Origin: Flaccisagitta enflata
Taxonomy: Eukaryota; Chaetognatha; Sagittoidea; Aphragmophora
NCBI GenBank assembly: GCA_965153355.1
Contig: OZ231126.1
Coordinates: forward strand, 82,460,001-82,524,000
Direction of reading: 5' to 3'
DNA length: 64,000 nucleotides
Positions within the stretch are counted from its first letter, which is position 1. Each line of letters opens with the position of its first letter. Under the pieces are notes generated by a model that was not told the DNA's origin, did no database searches, and saw only the letters and a program-made list of their open reading frames with translations. Below, piece after piece: positions 1 to 11,700 of this stretch. The position numbers were made by a program, and so were the translations under genes.

Positions 1-143
1 CACAGTTGAATGGATCCTCATGAACTTGTAAATCCACCCGAAGGGGGAAAGGTTGGGACTTTCAAGGCAGGGGTTTTGAAGGGGGATTTTGCTCGCTGAT
101 GGGCTTGATACAGTGGGTGCAGTTAATACAATATGTAAATTTG

Positions 144-402
144 TAGGTACACTTGTAGGTACACTTGTAGGTACACTTGTAGGTACACTTGTAGGTACAA
201 TATGTAAAATGACCAAAAATCTCATTTACATATTGCAGCTTCAATACCTTTAAGTTCACTGGTAGGTACACTGGTAGGTACACTGGTAGGTACACTGGTA
301 GGTACACTGGTAGGTACACTGGAAGGTACACTGGTAGGTACACTCGTAGGTACACTCGTAGGTACACTCGTAGGTACACTCGTAGGTACACTCGTAGGTA
401 CA
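144..402. repeat. 12-bp minisatellite (GTAGGTACACTK)
   Basis: Two blocks of a 12-bp unit lie at about 144-198 and 258-402, separated by about 60 bp that includes an ATATGTAAA-type spacer. The last base of the unit changes by block: ACACTT in the first, ACACTG and then ACACTC in the second, so variants are grouped as expected for local unequal exchange. Because 12 is divisible by 3, all three minus-strand frames stay open across it; the resulting open frames are repeat artefacts. Confidence 0.9.
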
Positions 403-625
403 TGCAGCTGATGTCTGATGTTCAATTATGTTGTAGGTTGATTTTGCCCATTTCAATCAAGGGCTGTATAAAGTGAGTACTGTAGGTACACTAGTGGGTA
501 TGATGTCTGTTTGTGGATACACTAGTGGATACACTTGTATGTATACTTGTAGGTAGTATAACTGAGGACTGATGGCTGTCGACTTTTGATAGTGCATTAT
601 TGACAACTATTGATTTACTATCCAC

Positions 626-733
626 AATTGACTATCGAGGGTTGACTATCGACGGTTGACTATTGAGGGTTGACTATTGACGGTTGACTTTCGACGGTTG
701 ACTTTCGACGGTTGACTATCGACGGTTGAGTGT
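626..733. repeat. 14-bp minisatellite (GGTTGACTATCGAC)
   Basis: About seven copies of a 14-bp unit differ mainly at TATCGA/TATTGA/TTTCGA and GAGG/GACGG positions. It directly abuts the foldback element that follows. Confidence 0.85.
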
Positions 734-741
734 CGAAAGTA

Positions 742-1177
742 AACCCTTAAAAAAAAATTTCCCTTGAAAATTTTGGCAAAAATCGTATAGAGTATCAATT
801 TTTTTAAATATTTACATATAGATCTCAAGGATATATCAGTTTAAAAATTCTGCCTCAAGATTCATATTCCTGGTGAAATTTCCAATTGTTTGATAGGTCA
901 TACTGTATACTTCCATGAAAAGATAAGATTTTCTTTTTCTATGCCACGGTTACAAAGAAAGCAACGGTTACCTAAAATATGAAAATCTTATTTTTTCATG
1001 AAAGTATAAAGTGTGACCCATCAAGTGATTGGAAATTTCACCGGGAATGTGAATCTTGTATCAGAATTATAAAATTGATTTATCTTTCAGATCTATTTGT
1101 AAATATATATATATGTAAATTGATACTTTTTAACAATTTTTGCAAAAATTTTCAAGGGAAGTTTTTTTTTAAGAGTT
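742..1177. mobile_element. Foldback element 1, flanked by TA
   Basis: The left arm (742-945) and right arm (965-1177) are imperfect reverse complements around a centre near 955. The ends read AACCCTTAAAAAA and its complement, and a TA dinucleotide flanks each side (740-741, 1178-1179). That fits a TA target-site duplication of the Tc1/mariner type. No protein is encoded, so it is non-autonomous. Confidence 0.75.
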
Positions 1178-1282
1178 TACATCAATTCTCCACTAGCTAT
1201 AAATTGTACCTAGTCATACAAGTTACTACCACTGGGGATTTTTTTTAACTCATACCTAGTTAAGGCCCACTGTGCTATCTAG

Positions 1283-2997
1283 TCATTTTCTTCCGTCGCA
1301 AAGTGACGTGTGCGCGTTGAGTTCCGATTTGAGAAAGGAAGTCCTTCCGCATCCCCGCGGACAAACGTGGAAGCGGAATCCACCATGCACGTCCAGCAAG
1401 TGTTTCGTGTAGTCGACAATCGAACTTAGCCTTTTGTCACATTCGGCGCATCGTAGACCTATTGCTGATAATGATGCATCTTCCTTCTCTTCGTCTAACG
1501 TGTCCAGATGTTGCATCACGTGAAGCCGTAAAGCATCGTCTTCCTCGTATGGTATTTGACAAATGAAACAATGTTTCTTCTCCGTAGAACTGAAAATTGT
1601 GAAAGAATGTCCGTTTTTTTGCTTTCTTTACATAAATGTGCCCGAACGAATTGTTGCGCACATGAGGGATATCGCATCCTCTTACAAACGCTCATATCAG
1701 TAATGCGTTAAAAAAATAGTTCATTCTTGAAAACCATTAAACAAATTATTCATTTTTGAAAACAATTAAACAAACACGAGTTTCAATGCAGAGGAATTGT
1801 CAAAAGCTTGCTTCCTTGAGCATAATCTAGCATTGATAAACTTATCAATCACTCATCCGTTCCCAAAAAAAAAACACGCATATGGGGAGGGGGGGGGAAT
1901 ACCTCTTGGAAATGGCCTTCATTTCTTCCATGGTCATGATTTCCTCAAGACTGAATTCGTATACTTCTTCGTCGTCATCGTTATCCGTTTCTCGTCCTTT
2001 GACCGATTCCTTATCAGTCTTACTCATTTCGTTTTCATCACCAGCATTCTGATCATGTCTGTCGTCACTTTCTGGCATTTCGACCGATTCTCGTTTGACC
2101 TTGACCTTGTGCTTCTTCCGTTCATGCGCGACGAGGAACTTATGACTGTGAAAGCGCTCTCCGCAAGAACGATATTGTCGCCGACTGAGAAACTTTTCCG
2201 GATGTCGCATTTTTATGTGGGTTTGAATGGATCCCTTTTGAATGTCACTGGTAAAGTCACAATGCGGACACGCCAACGTGATATCGTCGCGCTGTTTCAT
2301 CTTCTTTTTCTGAGCTGACATGGATTTTCGGTCGTTCGTTTTGATCTTTGCGATTTGGCGCTGTGGTTTCTTTCTTTTCTCGTGATCATTTCGTCGATCG
2401 TCTTGACTTGCACGGGATGAGCCGATTGAGTCAACTGAGTCGATTGTGCCGAGTCTATCGTCGTCGGAATCACAGACCGCGGGGATTGTTTCCTCCGACG
2501 TGTTGGAATCCGACTCGTCTTGAGAGCTTGCGCAAAATTCGATAGAAAAGAACGAGAATAGCATCTGCTGTTCAACTTTGCATCACTTCCCGTCCCGTCC
2601 ATATAGGTGGGTGGAGTGGGATAAAGTGGCGTTAGGTATTTTTGCCCATCAGGGTGGGATTTGATGGACTGTGTTCCCCCTCTCCATGTCCAAAGGGAGC
2701 AACAATGGATGCCGTGTATCTGACCCTGTGACCTGTCCCTGCCTAACCTTACCTTATATGACATGTCAAATGTTCTTCAAGGGCAGATTCGCGATGGAAT
2801 GTCGCATCGCAAAAATGGCATCGAAGATCAAGACGTCTTTCCTCAATAACATGCGTTGTTTTCTTGTGACGGCGACACGATTTGGCGTTTGTTAAACATT
2901 TTCCACATAAATCACATCGATGTTTTTTCATGCCCGTCGACGTAGGGAAATGTTTACGGCAAGCATGGCACACGCAATCTTTTGTCCCAGGGTCCAT
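1283..2997 (-). CDS. C2H2 zinc-finger protein, 3 exons
   Basis: A minus-strand gene is joined from 2997-2753, 2526-1903 and 1589-1283, each junction GT-AG and frame-preserving (391 aa). The start is the ATG at 2995-2997. Visible fingers: an atypical CHAC...HRC module, then CDLC...H-x4-H and CHFC...H-x3-H in exon 1; CPHC...H-x4-H in exon 2; CFIC and CAEC fingers in exon 3, plus a final CPRGC...H...C module. Between the first and second groups is an acidic, serine-rich and then basic linker. One exon-2 finger (YRSCGERF...H-x4-H) has lost its first cysteine and probably does not bind zinc. Proteins like this usually bind DNA in the nucleus, but no named orthologue is recognised and the target is unknown. 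The gene reads away from its plus-strand neighbours. Confidence is high for the gene and low for function. Confidence 0.88.
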
Positions 2998-3159
2998 TTT
3001 GCAAATGTTTCCTACGAAGATGATCTAATTCAACAAAGGAAGCGGATTTTTTTTTCACCCTCTCCCCGATTTCATAAAAGATTGAAATGTTCAAATGTGC
3101 GATTCTTCCGCCGCTGCTGGCTGCTGCTGAGCGGGACGGGCGGGGCAGCTGGAGATTTC

Positions 3160-3235
3160 TCTTTAGTTGCGGACACGCAACTCTATGAGAGGCTTTGTCC
3201 GTCCGTCCGTCCGTTTGTCCGTCGGTCCGTAGAGG
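3160..3235 (+). mobile_element. Hairpin-headed GTCCG element, head only
   Basis: The hairpin AGTTGCG-GACA-CGCAACT at 3165-3182 is followed by CTATGAGAGGCTTT and a (GTCC)n tract. The conserved tail (CCCCTGCCCACCC...GGCCTTGTTT) is not visible downstream, so the copy is truncated or diverged. Confidence 0.75.
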
Positions 3236-3539
3236 TGATCGAGTTGAAAACGCGGAAAAACTTGCATTTTTGTTGCTTCAGTTGGGTCATTTCAGCACAA
3301 ATCACACAAACTATAAAACCCAAAAAAATAGATTTGGCTCATTTTTGTGTGAATGTCCATGTGGAGATATGCAAAATCCCAGTTTTTTCTATGACCTTAT
3401 GTTTTAGATTTCTGGGGTTTTAATTTAATTTCCCTAGGGAGTGCCTCAATCTTTGATTAAGAGCCATAACTTAGCCTGTAGTTGAGCTAGAAAGATAATC
3501 TTGGTGTCAATCATCTAGTTTTGGACCAAAGAATCTGAT

Positions 3540-3960
3540 ACTACAGCAAATGGTCAAAAAATTTTGGGGGTGATTACTAAGGGTGCTTTGTCAGGTACCC
3601 CAGGTACCTAATCTTGATGTTGAATTCTGTATTGAAACTTCATGGTTTTTTGTATCATATTCAAAAATAAAACATGTTAATATAGACCTCTAAATACTGA
3701 AAAAAAACCAACAAAATGAACATCGGGCCATTTTCTCATTGCTTAAAAATAGCATGAAAGGGTAAATGTTGAAAAATGGCCTGATAAATATTTATTTTTC
3801 AATGACAGGAGATCTCACATGTTTTGCAAATATGATACAAAGACCATGAAGTTCTTTCATTGAACTATAGTTTACCGTGTCAAATGAAATCTGTTTTCTG
3901 AGTAATCACCCAAATTTTGTTCACATTGTAATGTAGTTGCTGGTCAAAACTGAATGATAA
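3540..3960. mobile_element. Foldback element, GGTACC family
   Basis: Inverted arms centre near 3745: ACTTCATGGTTTTTTGTATC on the left against the complement of GATACAAAGACCATGAAGT on the right, with GGCCATTTT/AAAATGGCC near the middle. The left arm carries GGTACCCCAGGTACC. A related, better preserved foldback lies at 60.5-61.1 kb. Outer ends are not resolved. Confidence 0.65.
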
Positions 3961-4322
3961 CACAACTCAACCTGATATATTTCAAGATTTGAAATTGAAC
4001 AATTTCAAACCTATATTAAAATCAAGTACAATGTGAAAAAAAAATTGAAATTTTTACTTCATATTCATCTTATAATGGTGTGTTTTGGGTTTGTTTGTGT
4101 TATGCTAATATTGAATATATTCGTGGTTTGTTAGCGTGCAGGAAGGGAGTTGGGGTAGAGAGGATTTGGGTTGAGGCTGGCGGCAGTTGGTTAGAATGCG
4201 TGGATTCGTGCTGCCCACCGTCCTGTGTTGTGACCATCTTGTTATCCTGTATGAGAGTTTTCAAGTATCATTAATGCTTATCTTTTCACACATGTGAATG
4301 GTTTTCCTTTTTCTTGTTTTAG

Positions 4323-4477
4323 GAACGAATGAGGCAGCGGAATTTGGTCGAGAAGCTGAGGCAACGAGGGAAGCTGCTACTAGTAATAGCCGAGGGATCG
4401 CGAATACTGAGGACTCTATTCGACTGAGCGGCGTAAATCAACCGATTGCGAATGATCAGGATCATCGACAACAATGA
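4323..4477 (+). CDS. Possible orphan 3' terminal exon
   Basis: A convincing acceptor (pyrimidine-rich tract ending TTTTAG at 4322) precedes sequence that is open to a TGA at 4475-4477. It would encode about 51 residues beginning TNEAAEFGREAEATREAA. A second frame from 4323 is also open to a stop at 4425 and gives a lysine/arginine-rich helix-like stretch (RMRQRNLVEKLRQRGK). No upstream exon or donor could be linked within the window and no family is recognised. It may be a pseudogene fragment or not coding at all. Confidence 0.25.
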
Positions 4478-4670
4478 CTTTAATGACTGGCTCCGATTCC
4501 CGATGATGATGATAATTCTCCCTCTCTCCTAATCCCTCGATCATCGTCGTGATTAGCGATTGCCGCTCGCTTTAGCTCAATTTCCCGCCCTCCTCTGAGT
4601 AGATTATATGTTTACCAATGAGTATGTTGAAATACACATTCACATAGCTCTCGCAGAAATGGGTTTTTTA

Positions 4671-5560
4671 TCCGCGACGGAATATCATTCCGACGCGGAC
4701 TATAATTCAAGGTGGGTGTCGTCGTCGTCGTTGTCGTCGTCGTCATGGATTTTAAAAAATGGATAACTTTTTTATGCTTTGACCAATTTGGTTCATATTT
4801 GGTGGGAAGTTGTACTAGGTTAAGGCACTTTGCATCCTATCAGATTTTTGCGATCAGACCAACCCAGCAGGCTCAACCAGCCTACCGGCTTAAAAGTGAA
4901 AAACGTGCATGACTTTGGCATTTTTCAGCCGATTTGGTTGGAGTTTGGTATGGAGTCTCTGAATGGAAGGACTCATCATATGTATGCATTAGACATGCTA
5001 ATCTAGCCAAACAAACCAATACCCAACAGCCTACCATTCAAAATGGCATTTCTGCTGTCATTCTCTAATAATTTGGTTAGCTTTTGGTATGGAGTCTCTA
5101 ATGGAAGAACTCAACATATGCACACTCTTTCATGTCCAGCAATACCCTCAACCAGCCTATAGCCCTAAAGTTATAATGTGCATATCTTTTTTCAATCAAT
5201 TTGGTTGAAATTTGGTGTCAGTCTCCAAAATGGAAGGACTCAAAAATATGTTTGCAGTTGTGCATTTTGAGCATGCCTTTGTAACCTATCCCAACCAGCC
5301 TGTAAACAAAACATAACTTGGACATTTTCTTTATTTGGTTGAAACTTGATATAGAGTCTCTAAATGGAAGAAAATGTGTACACTATTATCATTATTAATA
5401 TTTCTATAGTCATACTATTTAAATTGAAAACTTTCTCTTTTATACTTTTCCTCACATTTTCCAACCGATTGCTCAGCTTTTGTATGAAGACTCTAAATGG
5501 AAAAGACTTCTTATGGATTAAGCAAACTTATGGGGTTAGCGATCTATTGTCATAGCAATC
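4671..5560 (+). repeat. Hairpin-headed GTCGTC repeat, copy 1
   Basis: The copy starts with a near-perfect hairpin (TCCGCGACGGAAT/ATTCCGACGCGGA, 4671-4700), then a (GTC)n tract near 4717-4745. A body of degraded units of very roughly 120-190 bp follows, carrying motifs such as ATTTGGTT, GTATGGAGTCTCT, AACCAGCCTA and AAAAACGTGCAT. The same order recurs at 29.94-30.78 kb, where the units are cleaner. Confidence 0.75.
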
Positions 5561-5775
5561 CCTATGGGTATAATCTTCTTATCAACTAGACAATTACTGT
5601 TCATTTTTTCAGTGGTTAGTCGGTATATTGCTTTTTCTATCAATATTCATGATCTTGATTTGTTTCAATCAGTTGAACGCATATAGGGCTTGCGGAGTGT
5701 GTGAGAATGATGTACTGAAAATCTGGGGCAATTTCGTTCAGTCATTCGCGGTTTGATTGATTATCAAAAAAGAAA

Positions 5776-8700
5776 ATGACTGTGGGAGGCGGAGGGGAAG
5801 ATGACGACCCTAAAAAACGCCACAACAAGAGACAAAGCGGCAGAAAGGCCGAGAAAAAGAAATTGAAAAAGTCACGGCAGCAACAGCAGGGTGACGGGGT
5901 AGGGGAGGAGGAGAAAGGGAATCGAGAAGGAGGTGGGACCGAAGATGGCGCTAAAGGAGTAGTTGACAAGGGAGGAAAGAAAGATAAACTAGCCCCCGAT
6001 CCGGTGCGAAATCCAAAAGCCTTCGCGTTTAATAACGTCAAAAAGTTGGAGAAGAAATTCCGACGGACGGCGGATATTAAAGAGAAGCGGAAGCGTGTCC
6101 CGGAAGTGGATAGAACGCCCTTGGAACTGCCGCCATTTGTCGTGGCGCTCGTTGGTCCGCCCAAGGTATAGTTTGGACGTTTTGTGTTTTGCCAAAAAAT
6201 GTGGTTCACAATTTTCGTGGTGTCAGAATCTTTTATGTATATTTTATGAATATTTGTTAGAATTTAAGGTCTTAAGTTGTCTTTTATCCTAATTTGCATT
6301 TTACATGAAAATGTTTAAAGCACAAAAAACTGTTTTGATGCATCATTATGGACAGTTTTCTGTGACACATGTGTTTGGCTTCAATTGGATAACCTTTAAC
6401 CCGTTGTCGATATCATTATAATTGCATACGGAAAAAATAATCAACTCCAAATCATTGACGCTGTTCATTTTAACACTGCGCCCCATTTCCAGTGTGGGAA
6501 AACGACTTTGTTAAAGTGTCTTGTCAAGAATTTCGCTCATCAGCGGTTGAATCATCCGGCGGGACCGGTGACCGTCGTTTCCGGCAAGAAGAGGCGCATC
6601 ACTTTCGTGGAATGCAACAACGACATCTATTCCATGATTGACGTGGCCAAAATCGCGGATTTGGTGCTGCTCATGATTGGTAAGTTACATTGCAAACGAA
6701 TAGGGGAGGGTGGGGTAAATCGGGCCAAGGGCAAATCGGGCCACTTGTGTTTATCAATGTCACTTCTGAAATGAATATTGGGATAAAAGTAGTGATGATC
6801 CTGCTAGTGAGTTGCACCAGTCAAAGTGGTTGTTGGGGTGATGTTTCTTCAGAACTGCTGCAGCAACAGCAGCATCAGCACCTAATTCTCTTATTTTGCT
6901 GATACGATAACTGATGAGTGTTGATAACATCTAACTTCAGCAATTGTCATTCTGGGTGACTTATTGGATGGATATTGTGATTAGATTAATACTATACATC
7001 ATCACATGAATCTTTGATATAGTTGCTAGTCTTGTTGTATGTAAGATAATAATGAAAACATTAGGGCAAATCAGACACAGGAAATTCCTTTATTTCTTTG
7101 TTAACGAATTTTCATGGCTGTAAATGCGACATTTCTAGTCTGAAGTAAAAATCAGAACAATTTAACCAGTATGTCATCAATCAAACCTAGCAGCTCCTGA
7201 CATCTGTTAAAAATTGGGTAATATTATGAGCCTTTTAGAATATGCAAATGAAGCTAAAAGTGACCCGATTTGCCCCACCTGGGGTAAATCGGGCCACATC
7301 AGGTTTTTAAAAAAATATGGGCCCCCACGGAGCCCTCTCTGAAATTCACTACATCAGCCCTAAACCTATGCATAAATGCTACCTTAACATGGAAATAAAT
7401 AGCTATGGGGGATTCATTTTAAAAATTCCCCAAACAAAAGCAGTAAAAGTGGCCCGATTTGCCCCTCCCCCCTACGCAATTTGACAAGTCAAAATTATCC
7501 ATACACAGATTCTTTATTAAGATAATATATTTGTGGTGGATAATCATCAATTTTTTGCAAAGAAAAGCAGTTTTCTGTACGATATACTTAGGAGAAGTGA
7601 AGAGAAACAATGCTAAATTGATGGATTTTCAGCAAAATTTGATTCTTGTGCATTGATATGTATCGCGTAAAAAACAAAATCTGTCTTTGAATGCAAAATT
7701 TTGCATTTTAAAAAACATGGCATCAGTCTTAACAGTTCCGAGAAAAAGGCCATGTTCTTGGAAGTGCAAAATTTTGCGTTCAAAGAGAGATTCGTTTTTT
7801 TACGCGGCAACATCTAATGTTTTTCGTGCAATCTTTTTTAAAGGAATCTGTTGTTTCAAAGAGTATACCGATGCGAGATCAATACCATTGATCAGGTAAC
7901 CTTTTGTTACCAAATTTAGGGAGTATGATACATGCATAAGACTTTAGTTTTGGTTATATTTTTAGTCGCGTGCACGCGACTCTTGCTGTCGGTCCGTCCG
8001 TCCGTTAGTCCCGTCCAGTCTGTCTGTCCGTCCGTCCGTCCGTCAGTCACACTTTACTTTTTTGTAATATAACGTCAACTCTTAGGTCATTTTAAGTCTT
8101 TTTTAGTCATTAATAGTTATTCTAAGTCATTTTAAGTCATTCTAAGTCATTTTAAGTTATTTCAAGTCATTTTTAGTGATAAGGTTTTTTAGTCATTTTA
8201 AGTCTTTTTTGGACATTTTAAGTCATTCTCAGTCATTTTTAGTCATTCTTCAAAGTCATTCAAAGTCATTCTTCACCTGTATAAATCTCCTTGACGAAAC
8301 TTATAGGTGTTGGCCTTGTTTCTGCATAGCAGCGTAATCCATAATAGAACAGAATGATTTGTCAAATTTGGCGGTATTTATCACCGAGACGTAATGGACG
8401 AAGCGCGAGGGTTACTCGAAAAGATATTGTGTTAAATCTGATTGGAGTACGTTAATTGGGATCGTTTTCACTAAAATCATAAATGTAAATAGGATCCCAT
8501 TCTCCTAATTTACTTTCCAGACGCTAATTTTGGTTTTGAGATGGAGACCTTTGAGTTCCTCAACGTCTGTCAAATTCACGGATTCCCAAAGATCATGGGG
8601 GTTCTAACTCATTTGGATATGTTCAAAGACGCCAAAAAGCTGAAGCAAACGAAGAAGAAACTCAAGCATAGGTGAACGCGCATGGAATGGGAATAGATCT

Positions 8701-11700
8701 CTTCTAAACTTGAGATAACGGGGGCAAGCATTGTAGGAAAATGAATGAAGCTAGGGGATTGATATTTGGAACATAGAATAATGATATCATACTTTATTGC
8801 TCATGATAGTTGGTTGCTCTGGAAATGCATTTCTATGTTATTTAAGCTAAAATATCAATATTTTGAGAAATTTTTAATCGCGTGCTCTACACCTTGCTCT
8901 GTCTGTCAGTCCATCAGTCAGTCCGTCCGGTCCGTCTGTCTGTCACACTTTACTTTTTCTAGGTCTTTGCGGTTTTCGGCCTTACTGCTCCTGCCCAAAT
9001 TATCTGGTGACCTCAATTACGGCCCCTGCCCACCCGCAAGCGACTGGGGTAGCCACGTATCCAGCCTTGTTTGAGGGAACATTGCTCATAATTAAATTTG
9101 CTACAACTTTCCCACAGTATGTTCTGGAAAAATATTGCTCGTTTAGCAGTTGCTAGGGGTTATCATACATGGATATGCTCAATGGTCAAATGTGCGTTAT
9201 TTTTACAGAACATATTACAAATATATTATGGGAAAGCTGTAGCAAATTTGATTTTAGGCAATGTTCCCTAAAAAAACTCTTAAAATATTAATATTTTAGC
9301 GAGAATACATGGAAATCTGTTTCCATGGCAACCAAGTATCATAGGGAATAAATCATTCTTTCATTAGTTTATATTCCAAATGATAGCTCTCTACTTTCAT
9401 TTGTTCTTCCATAATGCTTGCCCCCGTTATCTCAAGTCTAGACGAGATCTACTGTATCTACAGGTGGTTGGCTCTATTATAAAAAGGCTCATGTGTAGTT
9501 CCATATTGATAGATTCGAAGGAAAGAAATCAAAAGTCCAACTATATAAACCCTTGATTTTTAAAAAGGTAAATGGTACCAGTAAAGGCGACTCTCGCCGA
9601 CCGGAAAAAATCGTAAGATTGTTTTTGTTTTTTGTTTTTTTCAGTTTCTTCTATCTCCTTATTATCCGGCCTTGTTTTAATTTGGTGAACAAGTAAAGGG
9701 TACTAAATTAACAACCCCTGCAAAATTCAAATTAAATCTGAAGTCTGGTCTATGAGATATTAGCTTATTTACGTAGTGGTATGTTACTAGGACTTAGGCA
9801 ATTATTGTCCAACTCCATTTAGTTTAGTACCTGGGTAAAGAATGTCCGGCGGTCCCATTTGGTTGACTCTCGATTCTTACCCTCTAGGGTATGGTTTCTT
9901 CACAACATTGCCTTTGTGCTTTCAGCGTATCTTTTGATAATTCATATCCTTTAATTGTTTTGTAAATTGAATGTCTGCTTTGATAGTTTGAAGTTTGAGA
10001 TTTGCTCAGTAATTTTAATTAAGGTTGTCTCAATTAGTGGAGATCTTGATTTAGGTTATGGGTGTTATGAGCATTTTACAACAGGAAGATCAGATGGCTG
10101 TGAGGAACTTGGGGCGTTCAGCACGCTCGTCTGGTACTCTTTCTTGTCACTTACATCACAAATATTTTGACAATTATAGATTTTCTTGCTGTGATTTAGT
10201 CTGTTGGTACTTTAATAGTGGTTTGAAGTTGATTTGAATCTATTTCTAAGGATGGCTGTGGGGTCCGGATGAAACACCAGTTAGAGCTCTAAGGGCTCTT
10301 GGTCTATTTTAGATTTTGTTATAAAGTAATATTAGGACTCAGGCAATTCATATCGAAAGTTGGAATTGATGAAGATTTTTACTTGCTCATTCATTACATT
10401 CTGATTTTCTAATGGTTTGCCATCATGGATTTCAAGGTTCACCTTCATTCTTCAACTACTGTCATCATCTTCAACTTCTGTCATCATCTTCCTTCTGTCA
10501 TCATCTTAACTACTGTGTCTTCATCCACTATCATCATCACCAACCACTGTCATCATCTTCAGCCACTGTCATCATCTTCAACCTGTCATCATCAGCCACT
10601 ATCTGTCATCTTAACCACTGTCATCATTAACCCTGTCATCATCTTAATACTGTCTGTCATCTTCAACCATATGTCATCTTAACCCTGTCATCCTCTTCAG
10701 CCACAGCTCATCTCTTCAACCACTGTCATCCTCTTCAACCACTGTCATCTTCTTCAACCACTGTCATCATCTGCTAACCACTGTCATCATCTTCAACCAC
10801 TGTCATCATCTTCAACCACTGTCATCATCTTCAACCACTGTCATCATCTTCAACCACTGTCATCATCTTCAACCACTGTCATCATCTTCAACCGTCATCA
10901 TCTTCAACCACTGTCTCTTCTGCTAACCACTGTCATCATTTTCAACCACTGTCATCATTTTCAACTACTGATGTCATCTTCAGCTCTACTGTCATCATCT
11001 TCAACCATATGTCATGTAATATAATCATGTCTTCAACCACTGTCATCATCTTCATCCACTGTCTTCATCTTCAACCACTGCCATCATCTTCAACCACTGT
11101 CATCATCTTCAGCCACTGTCATCATCTTCAACTACTGTCATCATCTTCAACCACTGTCATCATCTTCAACCACTGTCATCATCTTCATCTACTGTCATCA
11201 TCTTCAATTACTGTCATCATCTTAACCTGTCATCATCTTCAACCTGTCATCCTCTTCAACCTGTCATCATCTTCAAAACTGCTGTCATCATTTTCAAGCA
11301 TGTCATCTTTCAGCATGTCATCATCTTCAACCACACAGCACTGTCATCATCTTCAACCACTGTCATCCTCTTCAGCCACTGTCATCATCTTCAACCACTG
11401 TCATCATCTTCAGCCACTGTCATCATCTTCTGCTCCTGTCATCATCTTTAACCATATAAATAAATATTTAACCACTGTCATCATCTTCCAACCACCTGTC
11501 ATGTCTACATCTTCAACTACTGTCATCATCTTCAACTACTGTCATCATCTTCAACCACTATCATCATCTTCAACCACTGTCATCATCTTCAACCACTGTC
11601 ATCATATTCAACACCTGTCATCATCTTTAACTACTATCATCATCTTAACATGTCATCTTATCACCTGTCATCATCTTCACCTTCTGTCATCATCTTCAAC

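Larger units (their letters stand above)
8696..9449. mobile_element. TA-flanked MITE with two nested insertions
   Basis: The ends GATCTCTTCTAAACTTGAGA (left) and the near-complement at 9430-9449 continue into ATAACGGGGGCAAGCATT. TA flanks both sides (8694-8695, 9450-9451). The arms run 8696-8872 and 9285-9449. The middle is occupied by a GTCCG element (8873-9072) and a second small foldback (9075-9270). It begins 24 bp after the BMS1 exon 3 boundary. Confidence 0.8.

Noticed and set aside
8873-9072. Hairpin-headed elements as tRNA-derived SINEs
   Set aside because: No recognisable A-box/B-box pair and no consistent A-rich 3' tail in either orientation.
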